Shown piece after piece: positions 1-7,838 of a DNA stretch of 64,000 bases. Within the stretch, counting starts at the first letter, position 1. Every line of letters starts with the position of its first letter. Both the position numbers and the translations under genes were made by a program. The notes beneath the pieces are model-generated. The model did not search any database. It was not told where the DNA came from and was given only the letters and a program-made list of their open reading frames with translations. The stretch is from Paenibacillus sp. XY044 (GTDB lineage Bacteria; Bacillota; Bacilli; Paenibacillales; Paenibacillaceae), in the NCBI RefSeq assembly GCF_002257645.1, contig NZ_NQMO01000003.1, positions 186,001-250,000 on the forward strand. The letters run 5' to 3'.

Positions 1-787
1 CCAGGAAGTCACCGTATCTCGCAACCCGTACGACCTCCAGAATGGGATAACGAAGCTGTTGTCCCAGGTATGGACCGAAATTGATCAAGCAAATTAACCA
101 GAACAACGATATAAATACGATGGTCGATATAAGGGACATCAGCAGTCCTCTGAACAATTTTTTGCCAAATGTGACAAACGGGGCAGTGAACAGAAAAAAG
201 ATCCATTCGGAGAACCAGGCCAATGCGGAAAAAGAATCGAGGACTCCTCTTTTTAGATCATGATGGGTTAGCAAGGCCATCATCATGCCGGCATTAGACG
301 AAGTAATCATCATCGGCGAGGTGACCAGAGAACTAAAGAGAATGACGAGAAAGATCCCTTCTCCCATATAAATAATCGCTTCCAGGCCGGTGCGGGTGCT
401 TAGGGAAATGCAGAGGACCGTTAGCGACATAATGAGCCACATCGGCGTTTCCACCAAATACATGGAGCCGATAAAGGTAGAAAAGTTGGTCACATCAAGG
501 GAAATGAGATAGATACTTAACAGGAGAACGAGGAGTAAAAAGACGTTATGCATCTGTTTCCCTAAAATACGACTTCCAAATTCAACCCATGACGATTCCG
601 GATGGATCTGTCCCAGTTTTACGGTTAAATAAAGAAGCAGCGAACTAAGCAGACAGGCTCCGAGCAGCGTAATCCAGCCCTGATACGTGCTCAGCTTCAT
701 AAGGCGTCCGACGAAAAAGACCAGCGGCTCGGAAACCAAATATACAAAGGCGAAACGGGAAATCTGGCCTGCCGTGAATTTCATCAT
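1..787 (-). CDS. Spore germinant receptor B subunit, GerAB-type permease (partial)
   Basis: Integral inner spore membrane subunit of a GerA-type nutrient receptor, an APC-superfamily relative thought to bind the germinant. About 262 residues are visible and the frame is open at the left edge, so roughly the last 100 residues of a usual ~365 are missing. The start is the first of two tandem ATGs at 787, behind CGGAGGA about 6 bases upstream. The reading begins MMKFTAGQISRFAFVYL and shows successive hydrophobic segments near residues 10-25, 35-60, 80-100, 110-130, 140-160 and 185-205, typical of the family. It is the last visible gene of the minus-strand operon, 18 bases after the small D-type subunit. 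Family assignment is confident; the germinant is unknown. Confidence 0.88.
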   Translation of the reverse strand, partial: MMKFTAGQISRFAFVYLVSEPLVFFVGRLMKLSTYQGWITLLGACLLSSLLLYLTVKLGQIHPESSWVEFGSRILGKQMHNVFLLLVLLLSIYLISLDVTNFSTFIGSMYLVETPMWLIMSLTVLCISLSTRTGLEAIIYMGEGIFLVILFSSLVTSPMMITSSNAGMMMALLTHHDLKRGVLDSFSALAWFSEWIFFLFTAPFVTFGKKLFRGLLMSLISTIVFISLFWLICLINFGPYLGQQLRYPILEVVRVARYGDFL

Positions 788-805
788 CGTCGTCCTCCGT
801 CATGT

Positions 806-1021
806 TTATGTCGGTTTTAAAAGCGTGTCAACCCAACCAAAGGCGTACACGATAAAATCGTTGGGTGCTGGCCACCATTGGAAGCTGTAGGCCATCACTT
901 CCCACAGCGATGCGCCGATCACAAGTGAAAGCAGGGTCCATTTATCTTTTTTGCTCTGCTGCCTGAACCTGAACCATTCAAACATCGAAACCGCGCAGAA
1001 AACGATGATAAAGAACAACAT
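806..1021 (-). CDS. Small two-helix membrane protein, germinant receptor D-subunit type
   Basis: A 71-residue protein with two hydrophobic segments (about residues 2-14 and 28-46) separated by a basic stretch containing RFRQQSKKDKW. It lies between the C and B subunit genes of a GerA-type operon, with its own site AGAGGTG ahead of the ATG at 1021. Small two-helix proteins encoded in or beside ger operons have been described in Bacillus as D subunits that modulate receptor function. Assignment here rests on size, topology and position, not on a recognised motif. It could be a lineage-specific accessory protein. Confidence 0.7.
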   Translation of the reverse strand: MLFFIIVFCAVSMFEWFRFRQQSKKDKWTLLSLVIGASLWEVMAYSFQWWPAPNDFIVYAFGWVDTLLKPT

Positions 1022-1065
1022 GACGCACCTCTTCTACAGTAAAAGTAGCTCGCAGTTTGGGGCTG

Positions 1066-2232
1066 CTAAGTGGGACCGCCCGACTGTGATCCAAAATATT
1101 CGAGCTTGATGTCGGGATGAATTTCATAACGGAGCTTGGTGTGAACATATTTTCTCCATTCGGGCCTGAGTCTCTCCCATACCGTTGGATATCTCCATTC
1201 CAAATGATAGCCGAAGTGCAGGATGTCAGCGCTATTATCCATGGCAAAATCAATGGCCTTGCTCAAATCCGCTTTGATTTTGCCGTCCATGGCCTGTTTG
1301 ACTTCCCTCGATTTTTGTTTGCTGTAACCCTTGGATAACGGACTGATGGAATTCAGTTCCGCGCTCCCCCCCAAATTGATGATAAACACAGGTTCACCGG
1401 CCGACATAACCGGCGTAATGCTGGATTTAAGATTGAGGATCGTCGCACTGACTTTTTCGTCATTTTCGATGGTCATATCCATCCGGCGAAGCCTTCCCCT
1501 CGCCCATGCAATCGCCCGCGCTTGTTCAATATTCAACGAGCCGACCATTTTTTTGTTAGAAAAGATGGCGGCGCCCTTAATTCCTGCCCATTCAGCGGTC
1601 TTGCCTTTTTCGCTGATGAGCGGGATCTCCCCCATGACCAGTTCCGTTACGGCGTCGTCTTGTTTGGCCAGAACGGACATGGAGAATGTCCTTACGTCCG
1701 TATCCATCAGCTTTCCCGCAGTGGAAAAATCGGTCAGCACTTCGGTGGGGGATTTCTCATATACCGGCGTTAATTTCGTTACATCCTTTGCCTTCCCAGG
1801 TGCGACCAGCAAATAACTGCTTAAGTGAAACAGCGGTTCCCGGTTGGTCCAAGCAAGAAGGGAATCAATCCCATCCTGAGCGTATTCCTTTCCGATGACT
1901 ACAACCCGTGTATGTCCCCATGAAAGGTCACGTGTGAGATCTAGCTGGATCGCGTTAACGGCATCCGTTATCGTTCTTCCTGATTTGGAGATGACAGCAA
2001 ACGGATTTCCTTTATTACCGCCCGGACCTCTAGCTTCTCCCGATATCAGCCGGTTGGGAAGCGGGGTGCTGATGGTCACCTCAACTTGTCCCGGGATATC
2101 CGATTTATCGATAAAGATACCGGTGACAAAGGTGCGCTTGTTGATTTCTACCTTGGACCAACAGCCGGACATCAGCATAAGAATCACAATCCAGATTAAC
2201 CTTGTTCCCCAGATGAAAAGGCGGGCTTTCAT
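1066..2232 (-). CDS. Spore germinant receptor C subunit, GerAC-type lipoprotein
   Basis: Peripheral lipoprotein of a GerA-type nutrient germinant receptor, displayed at the outer face of the inner spore membrane. The 388-residue product starts with a basic-hydrophobic leader and a lipobox LMLMSGC (Cys24), followed by the family opening WSKVEINKR and the phrase TGIFIDKSD. Later segments such as RDLSWGHTRVVVIGKE are typical of GerAC. Length fits the family (about 370-400). The ATG at 2232 overlaps the stop of the gerAA-type gene by four bases (ATGA), so the two are translationally coupled. Confidence 0.93.
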   Translation of the reverse strand: MKARLFIWGTRLIWIVILMLMSGCWSKVEINKRTFVTGIFIDKSDIPGQVEVTISTPLPNRLISGEARGPGGNKGNPFAVISKSGRTITDAVNAIQLDLTRDLSWGHTRVVVIGKEYAQDGIDSLLAWTNREPLFHLSSYLLVAPGKAKDVTKLTPVYEKSPTEVLTDFSTAGKLMDTDVRTFSMSVLAKQDDAVTELVMGEIPLISEKGKTAEWAGIKGAAIFSNKKMVGSLNIEQARAIAWARGRLRRMDMTIENDEKVSATILNLKSSITPVMSAGEPVFIINLGGSAELNSISPLSKGYSKQKSREVKQAMDGKIKADLSKAIDFAMDNSADILHFGYHLEWRYPTVWERLRPEWRKYVHTKLRYEIHPDIKLEYFGSQSGGPT

Positions 2233-3674
2233 CGTGAATTCCCCCTCTTTCGATTATTTCCGGCAAAAGAGGATGGCCTTTGTTTCTGCAGAAAACGGGG
2301 CACTCTCAAAAAGGCATCCTTCATCTCGCTGAAATTGGTGGGCGCAAAAGGGCGAAGATAAGGAACACCGTAAGATTTAATGCTGACCAACTGCAGGTAA
2401 ATCAAGTAGACGGCAATCACAATGCCGAGCATGCCGAGCGTTCCTCCCAACAGCAGCACTGCAAAACGAAGCAGCCGGAAGGAATGGCCAAGCTCATAGT
2501 GCGGTATGATGAACGACGCGATCCCCGTTATGGAGACGACGATGACCATGGGTGCCGACACGATTCCTGCTTGGACGGCGGCCTGTCCGATCACGATCGC
2601 ACCAATAATCGAAACCGTCTGACCGAGCGGACGGGGGATCCTGATGCCAGCCTCACGCAGGCCTTCAAAGAACAGCTCCATCATGAGTGCCTCCACAAGA
2701 GCGGGAAAGGGAATGTTTTCCCTGGCAGCGGCGATGGTGATCAAGAGGTTCGTCGGAATAATCTCCGGATGGAAAGTAGTGATGGCTACATACAGCGATG
2801 GAAGCATAAAGGCCACGAACACGAAAATCAGGCGAATCAGACGGGTAAAGGAAGCCGTATAAAAACGCTGATAGTAATCCTCCGCTGATTGGAGAAGGGA
2901 GAAGTAAGTTACCGGTACAATCATCGCATAGGGCGTTCCGTCCTGAAGAACGGCTACTCTGCCTTCAAGCAGCGCTGCCGCTACCGTATCAGGGCGTTCC
3001 GTATATTGAAACTGGGGGAACACGGCAAACGGATGAGGTTCGATGAACTCGGTCAAATAGGTTATACCGAGCGTGGAATCGATGTCGATCTCGGACAGCT
3101 TCTTCTTGACTTCGTCCAGCACTTCCTCCTTACATATCCCCTCAATATAGGTGACGCATACGTTCGTCTTGGTATAATGGCCGATCGTAAGCTGCTCGGT
3201 TTTCAGGTCCGGGTGTTTGATTTTGTGCCGCAGCAGGGACAGATTATCGTCAATATGTTCAATAAATGCGACCTGCGGCCCGTATAGCACCACTTCGTTC
3301 GTCGAATCGGAGACAGCACGCTTTGTGTAATCATCGATGGCAAAGTTGCAAAAGTAAGACAGTCCGGAAATATACAGCACGGCGCTTCCGGCAACGATGG
3401 CATCCACGATTTTCTCTGGGTCGCGTTCTTCCTGAAACGGCATGGCAAACAACGAACCGTTTTCAATCCGTTCAAGAAAAGGGACATCCTCGCTTTCCGA
3501 TGGACCCGTCCGGAGAAGCGGAATGACGATTTGCTCACGCAGAATCCTCTTGTCGACGATAGAACGGATGTAAAGGAGGAGGATGGAACAGCCGTGAACG
3601 GTAAAAGGCTGGTATACCATATCTTCAATCAAATGGAGTTTGCTGCGGATATACCGCAATTGTTCCGTTTCCAT
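2229..3674 (-). CDS. Spore germinant receptor A subunit, GerAA-type
   Basis: A subunit of the GerA-type nutrient receptor, now thought to form the ion-conducting part in the inner spore membrane. The 481-residue product has a soluble N-terminal domain (about 1-270) followed by a membrane domain from about residue 275 with several helices (for example LIRLIFVFVAFMLPSLYVAI), the family phrase ENIPFPALVEALMMEL and the C-terminal tail LRPFAPTNFSEMKDAFLRVPR. I chose the ATG at 3674 because AAGGAGGTG sits nine bases upstream; a longer reading to 3731 begins with unrelated residues. First gene of the operon, 52 bases downstream of a sigma-G-like promoter. Confidence 0.93.
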   Translation of the reverse strand: METEQLRYIRSKLHLIEDMVYQPFTVHGCSILLLYIRSIVDKRILREQIVIPLLRTGPSESEDVPFLERIENGSLFAMPFQEERDPEKIVDAIVAGSAVLYISGLSYFCNFAIDDYTKRAVSDSTNEVVLYGPQVAFIEHIDDNLSLLRHKIKHPDLKTEQLTIGHYTKTNVCVTYIEGICKEEVLDEVKKKLSEIDIDSTLGITYLTEFIEPHPFAVFPQFQYTERPDTVAAALLEGRVAVLQDGTPYAMIVPVTYFSLLQSAEDYYQRFYTASFTRLIRLIFVFVAFMLPSLYVAITTFHPEIIPTNLLITIAAARENIPFPALVEALMMELFFEGLREAGIRIPRPLGQTVSIIGAIVIGQAAVQAGIVSAPMVIVVSITGIASFIIPHYELGHSFRLLRFAVLLLGGTLGMLGIVIAVYLIYLQLVSIKSYGVPYLRPFAPTNFSEMKDAFLRVPRFLQKQRPSSFAGNNRKRGNSR

Positions 3675-3725
3675 GATTCCCGCACCTCCTTGTCGTCCTA
3701 AAAGAACGCATCCCGTAGTTATCCT

Positions 3726-3754
3726 TATCATGTTGGATTTTCCAAATGTTATGC
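3726..3754 (-). promoter_or_regulatory. Sigma-G-like promoter of the germinant receptor operon
   Basis: Read on the minus strand: GCATA (3754-3750), a 17-base spacer, then CATGATA (3732-3726). This matches the B. subtilis forespore sigma-G pattern gHATR, 17-18 bases, CATnHTA at every defined position. The -10 element ends 51 bases upstream of the GerAA start, a normal leader length. Germination receptor operons are known sigma-G targets. No transcript data support it here. Confidence 0.65.
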
Positions 3755-3762
3755 TTCAAAGG

Positions 3763-3795
3763 CATGAGAATTTTCATAGAACACATGAGAATTTT
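3763..3795 (+). repeat. Direct repeat in the mgl promoter region
   Basis: CATGAGAATTTT occurs at 3763-3774 and again at 3784-3795, a 21-base start-to-start distance, which is two helical turns. The pair overlaps a candidate sigma-A promoter (TTTTCA at 3771-3776, 17 bases, TTATAT at 3794-3799). The phasing suggests tandem binding sites for an activator or response regulator, which is inference. Confidence 0.5.
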
Positions 3796-3825
3796 ATATT
3801 CGAATCCGTTCGAGGATACAGCATA

Positions 3826-3841
3826 ATGTAAACGTATCCAA
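3826..3841 (+). promoter_or_regulatory. cre-like catabolite repression site upstream of mglB
   Basis: ATGTAAACGTATCCAA matches the cre consensus WTGNNARCGNWWWCAW at all but one position. It lies about 55 bases upstream of the mglB start and just downstream of the candidate promoter, a position where CcpA binding would block elongation. A short inverted repeat CGTATC...GATACG (about 3833-3851) overlaps its 3' half. CcpA control of a galactose-type importer is expected from biology; binding is not shown. Confidence 0.55.
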
Positions 3842-3895
3842 CAGAGATACGAGACGCTTGTTAGAAAGAAGAGAATATCAGGAGGTCTGTGAACG

Positions 3896-4945
3896 ATGAA
3901 AAAAATCACTTCCGTCATCCTAGCCGGTGCGCTGCTGGGTACGGTAATGGCCGGCTGCTCAAACTCCGGCGACAAATCCTCGGGAGCTTCGGGCGGCAGC
4001 ACGGACAGCGGCAAGGAGCCGTCCATCGGGGTAGCCATTTATAAATTCGACGACACGTTCATGACGGGTGTCCGCAATGCCATCAAGGCCAATGCGGAAG
4101 GCAAGGCGAAGGTGGATATCGTGGACAGCCAGAACTCCCAACCGACCCAAAACGACAAGGTCGACCTGTTCATCACCAAGAAGACCGATGCGCTCCTGAT
4201 CAACCCGGTAGACCGCACGGCGGCCGGCGTTATTATCGACAAAGCCAAAACGGCCAGCATCCCGGTTGTTTTTCTGAACCGCGAGCCGCTGCCGGAAGAC
4301 ATGAAAAAATGGGACAAAGTGTATTACGTCGGCGCCAAAGCCGAAGAGTCCGGCACGATGTCCGGGGAATTGATTGCGGACTATTGGAAGGCCCATCCGG
4401 AAGCGGATAAAAACAAGGACGGCGTGCTGCAGTACGTCATGCTGAAAGGGGAACCGGGCCACCAGGATGCGGAGCTGCGTACCAAATATTCGATCCAGGC
4501 GATCGAAGACGCAGGCATTAAGGTCGAGAAGCTGGCGGAAGACACCGCGATGTGGGACCGCGTGAAAGGGCAGGAGAAGATGGCTGCTTTCCTTGGCTCG
4601 CATGGCGATAAAATCGAAGCTGTTCTGGCAAACAACGACGACATGGCGCTTGGCGCGATCGAAGCGCTGAAGGCGGCCGGTTACTTTACGGGCGCAAAAA
4701 CGATGCCGGTAGTCGGTGTAGATGCCACGGCTCCGGCACTTCAAGCATTGCAGGACGGCACGCTGCTTGGGACGGTGCTGAACGATGCAAACAATCAGGG
4801 TAAAGCTTCCGTTATGCTGGCCACGCTGCTGGCCAAGGGCGAAACGCCGAGCAAGGAGAACGTCGGATTCGACATTACGGATAATCAATACGTGTGGATT
4901 CCTTACAAAAAAATTACGAAAGACAACATCGATGATGCGAAGTAA
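3896..4945 (+). CDS. mglB: Galactose/methyl-galactoside ABC transporter, substrate-binding lipoprotein
   Basis: Periplasmic-binding-protein-like lipoprotein that captures galactose, glucose or methyl-galactoside for the MglAC importer. The 349-residue product has a signal peptide with lipobox VMAGC (Cys21), a Gly/Ser linker, then a type I sugar-binding fold starting at PSIGVAIYKFDDTFM. Diagnostic segments are LLINPVDRTAA, VVFLNREP, VYYVGAKAEESG, VLANNDDMALGAIEAL and VVGVDATAPALQAL, all typical of MglB. Start ATG at 3896 follows AGGAGG. It leads mglB-mglA-mglC; a hairpin lies in the 94-base gap before mglA. A glucose preference is possible. Confidence 0.9.
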   Translation: MKKITSVILAGALLGTVMAGCSNSGDKSSGASGGSTDSGKEPSIGVAIYKFDDTFMTGVRNAIKANAEGKAKVDIVDSQNSQPTQNDKVDLFITKKTDALLINPVDRTAAGVIIDKAKTASIPVVFLNREPLPEDMKKWDKVYYVGAKAEESGTMSGELIADYWKAHPEADKNKDGVLQYVMLKGEPGHQDAELRTKYSIQAIEDAGIKVEKLAEDTAMWDRVKGQEKMAAFLGSHGDKIEAVLANNDDMALGAIEALKAAGYFTGAKTMPVVGVDATAPALQALQDGTLLGTVLNDANNQGKASVMLATLLAKGETPSKENVGFDITDNQYVWIPYKKITKDNIDDAK

Positions 4946-4976
4946 ACCGATTGGCTGGACTTAAACTAACCATCCC

Positions 4977-5012
4977 GGAAAGGGCGGACGAGAAGCGCGG
5001 TCCGTCCTTTCC
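4977..5012 (+). other. Intercistronic hairpin between mglB and mglA
   Basis: GGAAAGGGCGGAC (4977-4989) pairs with GTCCGTCCTTTCC (5000-5012) over 13 positions including one G-U pair, with a ten-base loop. No run of T follows, so it is not a strong terminator. Its place directly after the binding-protein gene fits a known arrangement in which a hairpin protects the upstream mRNA, giving excess binding protein over transporter. That role is inferred. Confidence 0.6.
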
Positions 5013-5039
5013 TCTGGATGAGGGCAGGGAGCGGGAGTA

Positions 5040-6551
5040 ATGGCTGAGCGAGAATTTTTACTGGAGATGAACCAGATCAGCAAAGAGTTTCCCGGCGTTA
5101 AAGCGCTGGACGGGGTTACGCTGCAGGTGAGGCCCGGCACGGTCCATGCCCTGATGGGGGAGAACGGTGCCGGCAAGTCCACCTTGATGAAATGCCTGTA
5201 CGGCATTTATTCACCGGACTCGGGCGAGATTTTGCTGGACGGCAGCCGGGTCCAAATTAACAATTCCAAGGATGCGCTGAACCTGGGAATATCGATGATT
5301 CATCAGGAGCTGCACCCGGTGCCTTTTCGCAATGTGATGGAAAATATTTGGCTGGGGCGGTTCCCGACTAAAGGTGCGGGATTCATCCGGTTTATTGACC
5401 ATAAAAAAATGGTTCAGGACACGAAGGAGCTGTTCAAGCAGCTGGACATCGACATTGATCCGGACGTGATGGTCGGCAAGCTGTCGGTATCCAAAATCCA
5501 GTCCATTGAAATCGCCAAGGCGGTGTCTTTCCATGCCAGGGTCATCATCATGGACGAACCGACGTCGTCCTTGACCGGCGTAGAAGTGGAGCACTTGTTC
5601 CGCATCATCCGCGACCTGAAGAAGCGCGGGGTAGCTATTATCTACATCTCGCACAAAATGGAGGAGATTTTGCAAATTTCCGACGATGTCACGATTATGC
5701 GCGACGGCAGCAAAATCGGCACGTGGCCGGCCAGCGAGCTGACTACAGATATGATTATCGCGAAGATGGTCGGACGGGACCTGACGCACCGTTTTCCTGA
5801 GAAAGAAAACGTGCCGGGCGAAGTGATTTTGAAGGTCGAGGGGGTGACTTCCCCCATCCCGAAATCGTTTAAAGACATTTCCTTTAAGCTTCGCAAAGGG
5901 GAAATTCTCGGCATCGGGGGCCTCGTTGGCGCCCAGCGCACCGAACTGATCGAAGCGCTGTTCGGGCTGAGGGACATCGCCTCGGGCTCCATTTCGATAA
6001 ACGGCAGGCCGGTCAGGATCAAATCGCCGGAGGATGCGAAAAAGCTTGGTATGGCGCTGTTGACGGAAGAGCGGCGGGTCACCGGCATTTTCTCCGTTCT
6101 GCCCGTGCACGAAAATGCGGCGATCGCCAATGTGGGCAAATACCGCAAAGCGTTCTTTCTGCTCAACGGCAAACGCAAAAAGCAGGAAGCCGATCAAATG
6201 GTGGAAAAGCTGCGCACCAAAACGCCGACCACCCGGGCGCTGATCATGAACCTGTCCGGCGGCAACCAGCAGAAGGTGCTGCTGGCCAGATGGCTTCTGA
6301 CCGAACCCGAAATCCTGCTGCTGGATGAGCCGACAAGGGGGATCGACGTCGGGGCGAAATTTGAAATCTATACGATCATCAAGGACCTGGCGAAACAGGG
6401 GAAAAGCATCATCATGATCTCCTCCGAAATGCCAGAGCTGCTCGGTATGTCGGATCGGATCATGGTGATGTCCGAAGGAAGGCTGACCGGCATCGTGGAC
6501 GGTAGCAGCGCCACGGAAGAAGAAATCATGCGTCTGGCCGCCCAGCATTAA
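5040..6551 (+). CDS. mglA: Galactose/methyl-galactoside ABC transporter, ATP-binding protein
   Basis: Double-ATPase subunit of a CUT2 sugar importer, energising uptake through MglC. The 503-residue protein has two nucleotide-binding domains. The first has Walker A GENGAGKST (residues 40-48), a degenerate signature LSVSKIQSIEIAKA and Walker B IIMDEPTSSL. The second has a degenerate Walker A GLVGAQRTELIEALFG, a full signature LSGGNQQKVLLARWL near residue 400 and LLLDEPTRGIDVGAK. This asymmetry is normal for MglA/RbsA proteins. The ATG at 5040 follows GGGAGCGGGAG. Cytoplasmic, membrane-associated. Confidence 0.93.
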   Translation: MAEREFLLEMNQISKEFPGVKALDGVTLQVRPGTVHALMGENGAGKSTLMKCLYGIYSPDSGEILLDGSRVQINNSKDALNLGISMIHQELHPVPFRNVMENIWLGRFPTKGAGFIRFIDHKKMVQDTKELFKQLDIDIDPDVMVGKLSVSKIQSIEIAKAVSFHARVIIMDEPTSSLTGVEVEHLFRIIRDLKKRGVAIIYISHKMEEILQISDDVTIMRDGSKIGTWPASELTTDMIIAKMVGRDLTHRFPEKENVPGEVILKVEGVTSPIPKSFKDISFKLRKGEILGIGGLVGAQRTELIEALFGLRDIASGSISINGRPVRIKSPEDAKKLGMALLTEERRVTGIFSVLPVHENAAIANVGKYRKAFFLLNGKRKKQEADQMVEKLRTKTPTTRALIMNLSGGNQQKVLLARWLLTEPEILLLDEPTRGIDVGAKFEIYTIIKDLAKQGKSIIMISSEMPELLGMSDRIMVMSEGRLTGIVDGSSATEEEIMRLAAQH

Positions 6552-6575
6552 GGGAAGGCCGAAGGAGGAGCAAAC

Positions 6576-7604
6576 ATGCTGAACACCAATAAAATCAACA
6601 CAGGCAGGAGATTTCAGGGATTTGCCTCGCAGTATGCGATTTACATCGTGCTGGTGCTGCTGATCATCGGGATTACGATCTATAATCCTTCTTTTCTGTC
6701 CGTAAACTCGCTGCGGGACATTCTTATTCAATCATCAACGCGCGCAATCATCGCGCTGGGCGTCGCGTTCATATTGATCACGGCTGGAACGGACTTGTCG
6801 GCAGGCCGGATCGTCGGCCTGACCGCGGTTATCTCGGCGTCCATGCTGCAGAGCTCGGATTATGCCGCACGGTTTTTTCCGAATCTGCCGCATCTCTATG
6901 TATTGCTGCCCATTGCCTTGGCCATTATCGTCGGTCTACTGTGCGGATTGGTGAACGGACTGGTCGTATCGAAGCTAAATGTTCCGCCGTTTATCGCCAC
7001 GCTAGGCACGATGGTTGCCGTGTACGGTCTGAACTCGCTGTATTTTGATATGGAGCCGAACAATTCCCAGCCGATCGGGGGTCTGCGCAAAGACTTTACC
7101 GCCATCGGAACGGGATATATTGGAGAAGGGCAGTACTCTGTTCCTTATATCGTGCTTATTGCCATTTTCGTGGCATTCATCGTATGGGTCATCTTCACGA
7201 AAACGAAGCTTGGAAAATATATGTACGCGATCGGCGGCAACATCCAGGCGGCCAAAGTGTCGGGTATCAACGTCGCCAAGTACTTGATTTATATCTATGC
7301 CATCGCCGGCGCCCTCTATGGGCTTGCGGGAGTGCTCGAAGCCTCCAGAACCGGCGGTGCCACGAACAACTACGGGAATATGTACGAGCTGGACGCGATC
7401 GCGGCCTGCGTCGTCGGCGGGGTGTCCACCACCGGCGGCATAGGCACGGTACCCGGTGTTATGGTGGGCGTGCTGATCTTCACGATTATCAATTACGGAC
7501 TCACCTTTATCGGCATCAGCCCGTACTGGCAGCTCATCATCAAGGGGCTGATCATCGTGGCGGCCGTTGCTTTCGATATGCGGAAGTACGCTGCCAAAAA
7601 GTAA
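6576..7604 (+). CDS. mglC: Galactose/methyl-galactoside ABC transporter, permease
   Basis: Membrane channel subunit of the CUT2 importer. The 342-residue protein is highly hydrophobic with 8-10 membrane segments and the family features ALGVAFILITAGTDLSAGRIVGL (helix 2-3), KLNVPPFIATLGTM, and the C-terminal AACVVGGVSTTGGIGTVPG followed by GLIIVAAVAFDMRKYA. Start ATG at 6576 follows GAAGGAGGAGC, 24 bases after mglA. No strong terminator follows the stop at 7604; the next 230 bases hold no convincing gene. Confidence 0.93.
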   Translation: MLNTNKINTGRRFQGFASQYAIYIVLVLLIIGITIYNPSFLSVNSLRDILIQSSTRAIIALGVAFILITAGTDLSAGRIVGLTAVISASMLQSSDYAARFFPNLPHLYVLLPIALAIIVGLLCGLVNGLVVSKLNVPPFIATLGTMVAVYGLNSLYFDMEPNNSQPIGGLRKDFTAIGTGYIGEGQYSVPYIVLIAIFVAFIVWVIFTKTKLGKYMYAIGGNIQAAKVSGINVAKYLIYIYAIAGALYGLAGVLEASRTGGATNNYGNMYELDAIAACVVGGVSTTGGIGTVPGVMVGVLIFTIINYGLTFIGISPYWQLIIKGLIIVAAVAFDMRKYAAKK

Positions 7605-7765
7605 ACCTTCACCGTACGGCGAACAAGCTGTGGCATTTCATGCTGCGGCTTATTTGCGCTGGACGGATTCAGCTGAGTGAAGAACGGTTGGTTTATTCAA
7701 GACGGTTTACCAATATTTGAGGCGTAGCCAAAAGAAACAAACATGTTACAATGTGGGAGTAGATT

Positions 7766-7792
7766 GTTTACAACTTTGTAACCTGTGTAAAC
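7766..7792 (+). repeat. Inverted repeat upstream of the CAP-domain gene
   Basis: GTTTACA (7766-7772) and TGTAAAC (7786-7792) form an inverted repeat with a 13-base centre that itself contains TTGTAA; a further TTACA lies at 7746-7750. It sits 46 bases ahead of the gene start, within the 7605-7838 non-coding stretch, where a regulator would bind. No regulator can be named. Confidence 0.4.
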
Positions 7793-7838
7793 GAAACTAA
7801 CTTACTATATTTCACTGCGAAAAGGAGATGTTTGCAAG

